Of a stretch of DNA of 64,000 bases, positions 1-11,037 are shown one piece after another. Below the pieces are notes generated by a model, which was given only the letters and a program-made list of their open reading frames with translations, searched no databases and was not told the origin of the DNA. Origin of the DNA: Berghia stephanieae (lineage: Eukaryota > Mollusca > Gastropoda > Nudibranchia > Aeolidiidae); contig CM067444.1 of NCBI GenBank assembly GCA_034508935.3, positions 27,424,966-27,488,965 on the forward strand, given 5' to 3'. Within the stretch, counting starts at the first letter, position 1, and the number at the start of each line of letters is the position of its first letter. Position numbers and translations under genes: made by a program.

Positions 1-712
1 AGAGAAAAATGGTCCACAAGGGGAAAACTATGACATTAGTGCTGTCAACTTTATTGTTCTTATTGTCACTCACATAGCCACTGACCATGCTCAACATTCC
101 TTCCCTTTTCTTACACAGTGAAACAATGTACCCTTCAGTCATTGAAAGCTTAATGGAAAAGATGTAGAACAAAAGCTCTGCTCGCAAAGATTAACACTGG
201 TCTACCTTTGTCAATTCTGTCAAGACTGACAAAACGACATTATTTTCATTTGGGCCAGAATTATTGTAGCTGATATTTTCAAATTTAGAATTTTGAGTAA
301 TAATACTGTAACTGTAATGATGTATAACATGGAATGAAACTTGGTAACCGCTCATGTTTTGTCACAATTGTGAAAATATGGGGAACCATGAATATGAAGT
401 CGGCCTTAGTATTAGTTAAGGTGCTGTTGCTTATCTTCTTAAGCAAAAAAATATTTTTTTTTTAAATACCAAAAAAAATATTTTTGTTTAAATACCAAAA
501 AAAAAAAAAAAAAAGGAAATGGAATACAAAATATATATAAAAGGAATGAAGACACAACTCTCCGTCCACCACAGATTTATCAAAGTATATTGCATAATTC
601 TTATTCATAAACCGCATTATTGATAATGGGGAATTCTGAGCTACATCAGTTGTCACTAAACTGGAGCTCGACTTCAACTTCATATTTTCAAGAAAGTATG
701 TCACCAGGATAC
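1..712. other. Probable intron or intergenic DNA, no gene seen
   Basis: AT-rich sequence with poly-T/A tracts near 450-515. No coding or RNA feature could be supported. If the exon at 713-820 is real, this is the following intron of the same minus-strand gene. Confidence 0.4.
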
Positions 713-820
713 CTTTGGGCCAAAGCTGTTGATTTCAACCTCAAATTGTTGACCATTTGCGTCACCTTCTCTTGGAATCATAGCAACACAATCGACATCT
801 TCCAAACCACACTGCCTGAT
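713..820 (-). CDS. Candidate internal exon of the JAK-like gene (FERM F3 subdomain)
   Basis: On the minus strand a 36-codon open stretch is bounded by an acceptor ending in CAG (821-823) and a donor GTATCC (707-712), with phase 0 at both ends. That is compatible with the phase-0 end of the FERM exon about 2 kb upstream on the same strand. The peptide holds CGLEDVDCVAMIPRE and then GQQFEVEIN. This pattern of a 'C-x-F-x-x-I' strand, a variable loop and a strand of alternating hydrophobics resembles the PH-like F3 lobe of JAK FERM domains. An exon between the two is likely, because the family normally has 20-30 more residues there; I could not identify it. Seen: splice signals and open frame. 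Inferred: membership of the JAK gene. It could also be a chance open stretch in an intron. Confidence 0.45.
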
Positions 821-1649
821 CTGATGTGAGAAAATTTTTATGAAATCATTTAGTACATATTCACTTACTGTGATTTCAATATAAAACTATACAAAATTTA
901 TCACTTTTTCAGATGCCAAATTTACAGATTTCCCCAACTTGTCCATGTTGAAAAGTCGCGCCCACCAACATATTGCATCAGGAATTGCATTCCAGGATAA
1001 ATAGATGGTTTTGTTGCCAACCAAGAAAGTGGTTGTTATCAAGGGTATCCATCACTGACCATCTTGACTCCCATCACAAAAACTATGTTATAGGTTACTA
1101 TTCGTCAGTTTTTCTTCAGTCTCCAAAGTTATGGATTAAAACTTCTTGATCCAAAAATTACATTTTACGAGGTGGGGAAATTCATTAACTCTCTCCTTCC
1201 CAGCCATTTTCAGGATTTTCCCCCAAACTTCACACCCAACTAACACAAAAATATATTTTTTATCACTCAAACACAATAGAGGTAAGTTATAGCTATAAAT
1301 AATTTCTTTAGCAAAACATGCTCTAAACACACTGTTCAATTTCTTTAAATTTTATGATGTACAAGAGACATTTGAATAAGAAAAATGTTGGTTGTATCGT
1401 AACGAATGTAACGATTTTCCTATGGTTGGTAAAGAGAGGGTTAACTGATATAAAGATTTCCTCAAGAAAAGTCCATAATTATTCAGATTCAAAGACACTC
1501 TCTCCAAAGTAACCTGATTATTGACTCAAATGATTGCATTACGCACACCAAAAATTATGTCATGAAATTTGCAGACAACACAACAATTTTTGGACCCACA
1601 ATCACTGAAAGGGGGGGGGGGGGAGTCCAAAAACAATCTCGACTTCACC

Positions 1650-1720
1650 TGGGATCAATCTCATCCCTTTGCTTGTGAAGTGAGTGCTCTACCAACTGAG
1701 CTATCGGGACACCCGATAAA
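1650..1720 (-). repeat. tRNA-derived SINE-like head
   Basis: Read on the minus strand this has an A-box-like TAGCTCAGTTGGTAGAGCAC (1684-1703) and a degenerate B-box-like stretch near 1650-1665. It ends at a poly-G run (1612-1623). The promoter boxes and the lack of a clean acceptor stem point to a short interspersed element, not a functional tRNA gene. The flanking 821-1600 holds nothing else recognisable. Confidence 0.55.
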
Positions 1721-1848
1721 GCTATCGTTACCCCCGAAAAGGGCTACTGTGCAAGAAAGCTAATGAGATGTAAGTTAAAGATATATATATATATATATAT
1801 AAATATATAATATATTAAATTGTATATATTTTAAATATCATAATATAC

Positions 1849-2636
1849 CACTCCGGATAATCGTAACACCTATGGATCAGCGAAAATGTTGCGATTGTGA
1901 AGTTGCAATTAACCGAAGTTGAGTTTCCAGTCCACTATCGCAACATTTTACACATACATATGGTAAACTCAAACCAGTTGTTGTAAACATTGTTATTAGT
2001 CCACCACAAACTGAGCAATTTGATTGAAATAAAAACCATATGGCAGTCCTGTATATATTTTTTCAAGCAAAAGAAACTTTGATGGAAGTCGACATCTTTT
2101 CAGATTTGATCAACTTTCACTCTTTTGTTCTCAACATTTTTAAGAGTCAAAGAGATTATCCGTGATGAGAGACTATAGCTCTCACCAAATTCGTTGGTCA
2201 CAAAGTACAGTTGTCAATCCCAAAACAAAGGATATCCCTTTACAACTGTCATTTTGTCTACCCATTGTAAAAACTATACCTAGCCCCCTTGTTACATCCT
2301 ATTTAATGGCCACAGATGACATCACGAACCTATACTGTAAAGCCCACCCTCTTTTGTCAATAATAGAGTGGTGACACACTAATGAAGTATTACATCCCGC
2401 TCACTCTCGTTATTGCAACCTGTTACGATTTCTTCCATGATGAAATTTAATCATGATATTTTGTTTGATTGATTTCTTGAATTTACCACTTTTTGAGGGC
2501 GAAAATTTGTTTCCATTAACCGAAGTTTGTTGCAATTAACCAGTGACTTTTATATAGAATTAATTCTGTTTCTTGGGAAATGTTGTGATTAACCGGCCGA
2601 ATGTTGCGATTAACCGAGTTGCGTTTATCTGGAGTG
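1849..2636. mobile_element. Non-autonomous pogo/Tigger-like DNA transposon
   Basis: The ends are inverted repeats: CACTCCGGATAATCGTAAC at the left against CACTCCAGATAAACGCAAC read from the right, 15 of 19 matching. Subterminal copies of a word close to GTTGCGATTAACCGA recur near 1890, 2520 and 2585-2615. No transposase is present in the 788 bp. TIRs of this type are typical of pogo/Tigger elements. The TA target duplication is not clear, so the superfamily is an inference. It lies in a probable intron of the JAK-like gene. An (AT)n tract sits just outside each end. Confidence 0.55.
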
Positions 2637-2756
2637 AACTGTGTGTGTGCGCATGTATATATTATATATATATATATATATTATGACAAATATAAATTAT
2701 ACTAATAAAATTTATCATCATTCAAAATAAAATTATAATGAAATGTAAATCCATAC

Positions 2757-3602
2757 CCCTTTGATGTAAATTCCTGGTGGTTGCTTGTTTGTGCCATTTG
2801 TAGACTCATCATACAGAATCAATTTCACATCCACTTCTGAATAAAACTCAGACTCCACAGCAGAATATTTTTCAAAACAATATGATGGGTAGCATTTCAA
2901 CAAGAGCTTTACAAACTCTTCTTTGTAAAAGAACAATGTTTTATTTTGATCTTTTCGAGCTGCGAGTGAATCTCTGATGCCATCACGGTAACAATAATGG
3001 TCAACAATTCGAAGCAATTTGTTATTTGTCGTGATAATTACGTTGTAAATCTCTGAAGAAAATTTTGTGTGCCAATTTAATAAATCAAATTTCTTTATTT
3101 TTAGTCTTTTATCAATAACATCAGAATTTTTTAATCTCACTGATGATGTAAGTAAAAGGGCAAGCAAAACTAATTCTATTATAGTGTCTCGAGGCACCTC
3201 CTTCACCATTTCTTTACCCAATGCTCCTTTCAGAAAATCATCTAGAGCTTGTAAAACAAAGAATTCAGACAACAGTGTGTTTTCAACAAAAACTTTTGAA
3301 GACGGTGGCCGATGCCTGAGCCGAAATTTGTACACTTCTTTCTTATTTTGCTCTTTAAAAATATAATTGGGAGGCAGCCAGGCTGATTCATTATCTGTTT
3401 TTACCAAACCAAAGGCTGGAAATATGTCCATCAAAACGTCATCAACTGCATCACTAAGTATATGAGGGGCGCTCAGTTTTTCCAAACACAGCCACTTCAT
3501 GTCCTCGCATGTCATCTCGGTATCCTGAAGTTGGACATGTATATCAGATATTTCACCATATATACCAGTCGGAAATAAAATCGTAATTTCTCTAGACGCC
3601 AT
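2757..3602 (-). CDS. Janus-kinase-like protein, N-terminal FERM exon
   Basis: This minus-strand open exon begins at the ATG at 3602-3600 (MASREITILFP); a Met 13 codons upstream is in frame but less likely. It encodes 282 residues before a donor GTATGG at 2751-2756, phase 0. Family-typical features are a ubiquitin-like F1 lobe (about residues 5-90), the SAWLPPNYIF segment that matches the JAK 'WFPPNxIF' signature, the YKFRLRHRP strand, and an acyl-CoA-binding-protein-like helical F2 lobe around LSEFFVLQALDDFLKGAL. The exon ends at ESEFYSEVDVKLILYDE, which corresponds to the start of the F3 lobe. JAKs bind cytokine receptors through FERM and phosphorylate STATs. SH2, pseudokinase and kinase domains would lie to the left, outside the window. 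A FAK or other FERM kinase is the main alternative. Confidence 0.65.
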
Positions 3603-4559
3603 GATAACTATTAATTCCAGTCCAAAGCCAAAGCAAAGCAATCCGAAAAACCAAATCTAAAAAATCACTTTTTCAGACCTTCAACTGGAACGAGATGTAA
3701 AAGATTGAACATTTCAAACTGCTTCAGATAAATAAGGTATCCCATTCAAAAACTGGATGACAGTTGTACGTAATTTTTATCCCTTTCCTTGGAATTCCAG
3801 AGAATATTCAACGATATTCAATGAAGATCGATTCACTGACTCCGAGGGAAAATGGAAGTGGAGAGAAAATTCTGAGATGAAATGCCAAACAAATTTTATT
3901 GTTTAAGCCATTTTTTTTTTTTAAAGCAAGGCAGTTAATTATGTCAACAAGAAAGCGTTTTCCTTTGGATCTTTCTTTAAACTAAAATATTCGAGGCCTT
4001 GAAGTGATACAAAGGGGCTGGGACGACGTGCTGAGACTTATTTAGCCTATTTAACTTGCTAAAGGTGTTTTGTGAGGAATAGGTAATGTCATGCTTTAAT
4101 TAGGTGAAATTTGTTTGAATCTTGACAAGCTAATATCGAAATACGTACATACTTATGAGTAAAAAAGTAATAAAGTAAAATGAGCAAACAAAATACCAAA
4201 CACGGAACTTTCGGGCTCAAAATCCTTATGCAAGCAACAACAAAAACACAAGATCAAACATTAATACAATTAATACTTTAAAATACAGAGGGGGGAGGGC
4301 CAAAAAAAATAGACACGTCCTTTCTGTAAGATCTTGAAATGTATCACAGAAATGACGTGCTTATTTTTCTCTGCCACCAATCTGGGTTTTTAAGTAATGT
4401 ATTCATATATTTTATTGGGGTGGGGGTGGGGGGGGGGGGGGGTTGCTGGCTAAAGAAGGGGTTTGAACCCAAAATGTTCTAGGTGTTTTGTTCTTTTTTG
4501 ACGGTGTTATATTCATTTTTGTTTCATTGTTTTTACAGTCTATAGTTACTATATTGAAA
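3603..4559. other. 5' flank of the JAK-like gene, no gene seen
   Basis: AT-rich DNA upstream of the JAK-like ATG, with a G-rich run ending near 4441. No recognisable promoter element or coding stretch was found. The true first exon, if non-coding, may be here. Confidence 0.35.
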
Positions 4560-5309
4560 AAATTGTTGAAAAAACGAAAGAACAGGTGTTTGGTGTAAAA
4601 AATAAAAACGACTTAAAGTGTGTGACGATCGGTAAAGATGATGTTGAGATAGTTGACTATTTTAAATATTTAGGAATAACCATTGATAGTTCCCTCAATT
4701 TCTCTCAACATATTAATATAATATCTAAGAAAGTTGCCCAAAGATTATACATCCTAAGGAAATTGAGAACATTTCAAGTAAGGAAGAAAACTATGTTATG
4801 AATTTATGACTCATTGATTAAAAGTGTAATTGTGTTTGGCTGCACCATATGGTTTGGAGGATGCCGACTTAAAGATAAATCAAAAATTTAAAAATCTATC
4901 AAAGAGGCATCAAAAATAATAAACCATCCTCTTGATGGAGTAGAAAGAATTCATGGAAAAGCAATAGAAAGGAAAGCATTCTCAATTACCAACAATAAAA
5001 AACATATTTTATACCATGAATTTAGTCTTTTACCATCTGGGAGAAGGTTTTGTCAGATTAAATGTAAAATTAACAAGTATAAATCAACGTTCGTTCCATC
5101 AGCAATAAAAATTTTGAATATTTCATATGGTACAGAAAAACCAAGGATTGATTCGTTGATTGAATAACTAATTTATTTATTTAATGTAAGATTAACTGAC
5201 CAATTGATAATGATGATAATTTTTGGTGTCGAATTGCCACAATCGTAACAAATTGAAAACGAAATGAATATGTTTATGTTGTGTATATCGCACGTGTGAA
5301 AGAAAGAGA

Positions 5310-5380
<71 letters not shown>

Positions 5381-5480
5381 AGTAGGAGTGAAATATCTGT
5401 TCAATGTTACAGTTATCGTTTAACGTTATAACAAGTGTAACTAAATGACAAATTGCCATATTTATGGACAATAAAGATCT
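4560..5480 (+). mobile_element. 3' fragment of a CR1/L2-type LINE
   Basis: This is a 5'-truncated LINE. From 4586 the frame reads the C-terminal part of a reverse transcriptase (DYFKYLGITIDSSLNFSQHI, then KKVAQRLYILRKLRTF). It continues past a premature TGA at 4799-4801 (where the family has a sense codon), and after further decay, into the conserved end with LLPSGRRF (about 5030) and YKSTFVPSAI (about 5080-5110). The 3' UTR holds a long (GA)n tract (5306-5378) and ends in AATAAAGATC followed by a (TTA)n tail (5483-5580). A second antisense copy with the same arrangement lies at 33025-33650. Confidence 0.75.
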
Positions 5481-5490
5481 ATTATTATTA

Positions 5491-5543
<53 letters not shown>

Positions 5544-5604
5544 TTATTATATTATTATTATTATTATTATTATTATATTCTTCTTCTTCTTGAAAAAAAA
5601 ATTT

Positions 5605-5790
5605 TAATGTTTAAAAACTTGAGCTTTTATATAGAACAATTTCCCTAAACGTGCTCAAAGCGCTTTACAAAGGGTCCCTGACCAACAGCAACACGTAACA
5701 TGTAGAACGAGACATGAAGCCTGTGAGGCGATATTACATTTTTTTTTCGACAGACAACGCTGTTGACGGCCATGTACTCTATCATCCATT
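5605..5790 (-). repeat. SINE fragment with L2-like tail, antisense
   Basis: On the minus strand this matches the 3' two thirds of the SINE at 59610-59925, including GTAAAGCGCTTTGAGCACG and the ATATAAAAGC tail. That tail resembles the 3' end of L2/CR1 LINEs, which would supply the retrotransposition machinery. The tRNA-like head is missing. Confidence 0.65.
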
Positions 5791-7646
5791 ATGAAATAAT
5801 TCCTAAACGCGAAACAAATTCAGAAATTTATTAAATAAAGTGGACAGTCGACATCACCATTGTTAACTTAGTTCCTTTCCATGCTAATATTGATTTTTGA
5901 AAAGGCCAAAGTACTTAGAGTATTTTGTCTTTAAAAATGTAATACTGGCAAACCAATCCAATTGGGGCGGAAGCTCTCCATTTTCCTGGAGATCGTGCCT
6001 CCATGGGAAAATCCAAAAGTATTGGACGATAAATTGTCAATACCAAATACTCAATTTTTCTTTTTAAATCTTATTTTCTTATTCAATGTTTTTCTTTCTT
6101 TATTTTCTAGTTGTTTTCTTTTAACCATTTGTCATATCATTTTGACATAAATTAATTTGAATTATTTATTATATTTGAAAACTTTTACGACAAGATGGGG
6201 AAATTGAAACCATGTGTGTATGTAATTAGATAGTCGACTACTCAATTCACATTACAATGACATAAGCTATAAATAGTACATGTACCGTCACCGATGAAAT
6301 GTGATCCATCGTCTCAAAACGGTATAGTGTCGGTGTGCACCGAGAAGGAAAAAGTGATTAAAAAGTTAAAGTAAACAGAAATGTTGCATTTTACTTATTT
6401 TACTTTGTGAAATTGTGTCATTTTGCTCAGTAAAGCATAACAACTTCATATCTCATATTGTTGACAATAAATTCAATTTTTAGCATTTAGACAAATCCGA
6501 CATAAAATCCTTTTGAGGCTGAGGGTCACAGATGGGATTAAAAGAACCCTCAGAAATAAATGCCGGCATAAAAGGGAAATTAAATACGATTAAGTCTATA
6601 ACACAAGCAGAAACGGAACCCGAAAAAGAAAGCTAAAGCAGAAGAAGAGTTCAGTCAGTGGCTAGAATTGCAATTAACCAGTAGATTTTTGACCAACCAA
6701 AACATGAAAATTGTGACACACCTTCACGGACAAGCACGGTTGGTTGTTTATAAGCAATACCGTGAATGAAATCGACCTCTCTACTGATTATTGTTATTGT
6801 TTTTATACCGCCAAATGGGTGACTAGTAGTAATCTCACATCCGTTGGAGGTGTACAAAAACGCATCGTTTTTTATTCATCTCCGTTGGAGATGTAAAAAA
6901 AAAAAAAAAAAACGCACCGTTTTTATGCACCTCCGTTGGTGGTGCTGGTTGATTAACGAAAATGTTGCTGCTTGAAGCTCGAAGGAAAAAATAACGATAA
7001 ATGTTGAATTGCACGCCTCAATTTAGTAGACGAAGACATACTGTAGATGTTTCTGATTTCCCCATTTATCAACAAAACACGACGAATAAGACACAAAGGA
7101 CGAATGAGAGTGTGTAGTGTGAATGGCGAAGATAAGGTAAATAAACATAAACAATGATGGGACAAGAAGTTTTTTTTTTAAACATGATAAAAAGTTTTTG
7201 AAAAACAACAACAACAACAAAAAATTAAAATATTTAAAAAAATAATAATAATAATAATAATACAAAGACGCGGTAAACGAATACACTGATGATAATGATA
7301 AAATATTATTAAATGATAACAATCGACGTTTACATATAAATGCACGTCGATAATGCATTGAATGGTACCGATGTTGTTTTTCTAAAAAATATAATTATAG
7401 TCAATTTTTTTTATTAATGGCGCGTGTTTTTCTGGTTTTTCTCAGCTGTCCCTCTATCAAAAGTTGTAAAAATTTGTGTCAACCTCTGAATCAATTTGTC
7501 TTAACTGAATCTAGATTTTGGACCGTATTGATGCCATATTTAACAAGTTTTCTTCTTTAAGACCTTTAAAAACAACTTTAAAACAGCTGACATAAAATTA
7601 TAGATTTCACACTGTAAAAAAATGAAAAAAGTTACGCACCACAAAG
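5791..7646. other. Left flank of the Polinton, no gene seen; holds one interspersed repeat
   Basis: Roughly 6655-6840 is an old interspersed repeat whose inverse copy is at 59255-59425: both share GAGGTCGATTTCATTCAC, the run TATAAACAACCAAC and TGGTCAAAAATCTACT. The element class is unknown. Short poly-A and (AAT)n tracts occur near 6895 and 7240. Nothing coding is convincing. Confidence 0.5.
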
Positions 7647-7652
7647 TATTAA

Positions 7653-8011
7653 AGTAGTATATAGAGAGCTGAATGACTAGAACCAGATTAAAAAGATGGA
7701 TGTGGATGATTGGTGTGATCGTTTTTTTACCTGCTAATCGATATTTTTAGATCTATTATGTATTGATTTTAGTTTGATTAGGTATTTATAAGGACTCATT
7801 GTTATTATTTGTTATTGAATCTTTATTCAATTCCCATTTTGAGTTCGATTATATATCGAATGGTCAAATGCTTTATAATACGTCCGTTTCGTACACCTGA
7901 GTCTAATGACTCATAGTTATTGATTAAATGTACAATTATCTTATTGGATATTAGATTGTATTTGACCTAGTTTTCTGATACTAATGCTTATTGAAATCAT
8001 TTGATTGGTTC
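7653..8011 (+). repeat. Polinton left terminal inverted repeat
   Basis: It matches the reverse complement of 25520-25877 over its whole length with only scattered differences. The outer edge abuts TATTAA. Confidence 0.95.
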
Positions 8012-8206
8012 GATATTTTTAGATCTATTATGTATTGATTTTAGTTTGATTATGTATTTATAAGGACTCATTGTTATTATTTGTTATTGAATGTTTATTC
8101 AATTCCCATTTTGAGTTCGATTATATATCGAATGGTCAAATGCTTTATAATACGTCCGTTTCGTACACCTGAGTCTAATGACTTATAGTTAATGATTAAA
8201 TATAGA
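8011..8206 (+). repeat. Direct tandem duplication of the inner left TIR
   Basis: This segment repeats 7739-7935 directly, starting CGATATTTTTAGATC and running through GTCCGTTTCGTACACC. At two variable sites (TTATGTATTTA and GAATGTTTATT) it agrees with the right TIR and not with the first left copy. This suggests the duplicate came from a TIR template after or during replication. Confidence 0.85.
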
Positions 8207-8319
8207 ATATCCCTTTCTTAATTCCCAATGGGAAATGTGTCTTTAGTGTCTAGTCCAAATGAAGACTGACATAACCAAGGCATCAGCCGCAGCTCAGCGC
8301 CGTAAAAATGAGGTAAAAC

Positions 8320-8420
8320 AAGGTAACTTGTTAAATACCACGCAGCGTAACGGGTAGTCGAACTTGAAACCTTTAAGGCAAAGACCACGCCGCTCGACCA
8401 CGATATCGTATAAGGAGTGT
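8320..8420 (-). repeat. tRNA-derived SINE-like segment inside the Polinton
   Basis: On the minus strand it has an A-box-like TGGTCGAGCGGCGTGG and a B-box-like AAGTTCGACTA, as in tRNA-Leu/Ser-derived SINEs. It lies between the TIR duplication and the first Polinton gene and is probably a later insertion. Confidence 0.5.
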
Positions 8421-8884
8421 TTATTCAATTCCCAGGTCTGACTCCTGGACTTAGAACTTTTTTTTTTTTTTTTTAAAGAGAATTATTATACACTTTCCCA
8501 TGACAAATATCTACAAATCTCATTAGCTTTTGAGCGTGTTTCCACACCCACATCTGGAACACATTTACCCTCCCTGCTTGAGAGTTCACAGGCTTTATCG
8601 CCCTCTCGTGTTTATATTTAGATAAACCCGTTTTCAAACAACCTCGAAGATTAAATATCGTGAGAAACAGTCTTGGTATTCGTTTTCTTTCTTACAACTG
8701 CACCTGGTGGCTTATTTTACGTTAAAAGTCAAAACCCTACGTTCTGTCTGCTTTTTAAAATTATTATTGTTTTTTTTTTGTTTTTTTTTTTAGATGTTCT
8801 CTCGTTTAAATACTGGTTTGTAATACAGTTACATTATTATCACCAGTCTTCTGATCGATAGGATAAAAGTGCGCTACCTAACCT

Positions 8885-8965
8885 CTAGAAGGGAACATCA
8901 ATTGGTAGAGCTCTCGCTTTACACACAAAAGGAGTGGGTTCGAGTTTGTTTGTTTTTGTTTTGTT
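8885..8965 (+). repeat. tRNA-like SINE segment inside the Polinton
   Basis: A-box-like TCAATTGGTAGAGC and B-box-like GGGTTCGAGT are spaced as in a tRNA gene, but the stems do not fold cleanly. It is followed by a T-rich tail. A SINE head is the simplest reading. Confidence 0.45.
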
Positions 8966-9114
8966 TTTTTTTATTCCCCTATCAATACAACACAATGATA
9001 AGGTAGCTAGGTCTGTTGGACCAAGCTGAAAGTACTTTTCGATAGTCCAGCGTCCTATCCAAAGAGTGACAAGCAATTTATTACGTGTTTTTTTTTTTTA
9101 ACGATATAGAAATC

Positions 9115-9154
9115 CTCTCTCTCTCTCTCTCTCTCTCCTCTCTCTCTCCCTCTC

Positions 9155-9200
<46 letters not shown>

Positions 9201-9283
9201 TCTCTCTCTCTTCTCTCTCTCTCTCTCCTCTCTCTCTCTCCTCTCTCTCTCTCTCTTCCTCCTCTCTCTCTCTCTCTCTCTCT

Positions 9284-9333
<50 letters not shown>

Positions 9334-9346
9334 CCTCTCTCTCTCT
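9115..9346. repeat. (CT)n microsatellite with CTCC interruptions
   Basis: About 230 bp of nearly pure CT repeats. Arg/Glu- or Ser/Leu-rich reading frames across it are artefacts. The stretch 9347-10370, up to the first Polinton gene, shows no gene. Confidence 0.95.
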
Positions 9347-10217
9347 CCATCTATCTATCTGTCTATCTCTATTATACATAGAGTTGACGCTAACCCAGTT
9401 TCTGTACTGTTTATCGAACATAATCCGAATCCTCTTTCAGACTCGTTACTAGTTAACACCATACTTTCAGACACGTCCTAAATATACCTCTTTCATTCAG
9501 AACCTGAATTTGAACCTTATCCCCTTTGGTTTCTCGTTCTCGTCTATATAATTTTTTTTTTCCAGGCGTCCGGTAATTTCGGTTAGAGGAAAATTAACTT
9601 ATATTTTATATTCGTGAGAAAACAGCACTTAAACCTGATATTCTAGGTCAGAAGCTTCTTAAGCACTTTATAATAAACATCTGTGCTATCGTTTTACTTT
9701 TCTCACGCCCTTTACAGCTGTAAAATTCATTACGATGGCGCCGTAATTCATTACGATGGCACCGTTCTGTCGTTGAAAAGTTCAAACATATGTTTACATT
9801 TCATATTCCGCGTAAAAAAATAAAAACACTTTAAAAACCAAACGTAACCAATCACTTCAAAACGGTGTTAAGCTTGGATTAACCTTTTGTGTATAATTGA
9901 ATTTTGAACCTGTTATCAAATTTGAGTTAAAATAAATGCTTTTGTTGAGGAAAGAGAGTTTTGAAAGTTAAATTTCAAAATAATAAACTTTCCTAATTTT
10001 GACTCTTTTGACGTTAAACTCAATTTTCTTAATCTTGTTCATTCCGATCTAATACCGTTTTGAGATGACGGGTCATAAAGTCTTAACCTTGCTCTGGGTA
10101 TTTTCCCATCGTTTGATATAACTATTCCCGCGCTTATGGAGTTAGCGTTTTTTTTGGCCACGCCTACAACGTCAGCATTTTTTTGCCCAGTCTTGTAAAG
10201 TCAGCATTCTTTTACCC

Positions 10218-10226
10218 TATAAATTC
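10218..10226 (+). promoter_or_regulatory. Candidate TATA box of the leftmost Polinton gene
   Basis: CTATAAATT sits about 150 bp before the ATG of the PC4-like gene, after spaced copies of a GTCAGCATT word (from about 10150). Position and sequence are suggestive only. Confidence 0.3.
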
Positions 10227-10373
10227 AGCTCTGCTGTTCGTTTTTTTCCATTCCACTGCAGCGAGCTTGCCTTTTCCGTTAAAGAAATACAAGTTCGAAG
10301 TGATTTCTTCTATTTTTTGTGTGTTTGAGTTTTAATTAACTTAGATTTATTTTCTATTTCAATTTTCTTCACG

Positions 10374-10562
10374 ATGGAGCCTGTACCGATAGGAAATAGA
10401 AATATTCACATAAGTGTAGGTGAGTTTAACGGTATCCCGAAGATACACATACGTTATTACGGGAGTAACGACGACGGAAAACTTCTACCATCGAAAAAAG
10501 GCATTGCCTTAAATAGAGACGAGTGGAAAGCATTACTAAAATTGTCGAGAACGATATATTAG
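10374..10562 (+). CDS. PC4/p15-like single-strand DNA binding protein of the Polinton
   Basis: This short 62-residue frame starts MEPVPIGNRN and carries the core of the PC4 coactivator fold: VGEFNGIPKIHIRYY, then DGKLLPSKKGIALNRDEW. In the PC4 family these are the two beta strands and the GKxxPxKKGIxLxxxxW turn that hold single-stranded DNA. In a protein-primed linear dsDNA element a protein like this could coat displaced strands during replication or act in transcription; the role is inferred. It is the first gene at the left end, upstream of a second, poorly preserved segment. The family match rests on motif recall and should be confirmed by profile search. Confidence 0.65.
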   Translation: MEPVPIGNRNIHISVGEFNGIPKIHIRYYGSNDDGKLLPSKKGIALNRDEWKALLKLSRTIY

Positions 10563-10747
10563 CAAACCAAGACGAAAATGAAGAGGACAGCGACGAACCA
10601 TCGAAAAAGAAACTGAAACCTAAGAAAAGAAACAAGAACATGTAAATTGTCATTATCATCATCATCGTTATCGTCATCAACGTTTGTTATTAAAGTTAGG
10701 CATTATTGTTCTGAGGAATACTTCTATCGTCCGATAAGTTTATAGCT

Positions 10748-10945
10748 TTGAACATAGAAAGAATTGAAAACTTTGTTAAAATTATCAAAGAAAATATACG
10801 ACATATTGACCAAGGAAGAATAAAAAAAGACAGCGATGAATCGGCAACTAAAAAAAAAAAGAAAACAACAAGAAAACATGAAGAAATAGTCCTCGTCATT
10901 ACCATTATTATCGTCATCAACGGTAGTCTGACTGTTTTATTTTAG
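10748..10945 (+). pseudogene. Possible second, diverged PC4-like copy
   Basis: This small frame (IERIENFVKIIKENI followed by a Lys-rich, DSDES-containing tail) lies about 200 bp after the PC4-like gene. Both regions are followed by a similar ATTATCGTCATCAACG stretch (about 10665 and 10905), which suggests a local duplication. The frame alone has no recognisable domain, so the call is tentative. Confidence 0.3.
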
Positions 10946-11037
10946 GATGTGTAACACTTTCAAAAAGTTTTACTTTTTTAACAATCTGTGATATGTGTTT
11001 GTTTTTTGTTTTTCTTCTCCTTTAGAAGAACTTTAAT

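Noticed and set aside
1136-1339. Minus-strand frame as the missing JAK exon
   Set aside because: The sequence does not resemble the JAK F3 lobe and has no matching splice sites in phase.
9081-9421. Arg/Glu-rich and Ser/Leu-rich open frames
   Set aside because: They are translations of a CT/GA microsatellite, with no start context or conservation.
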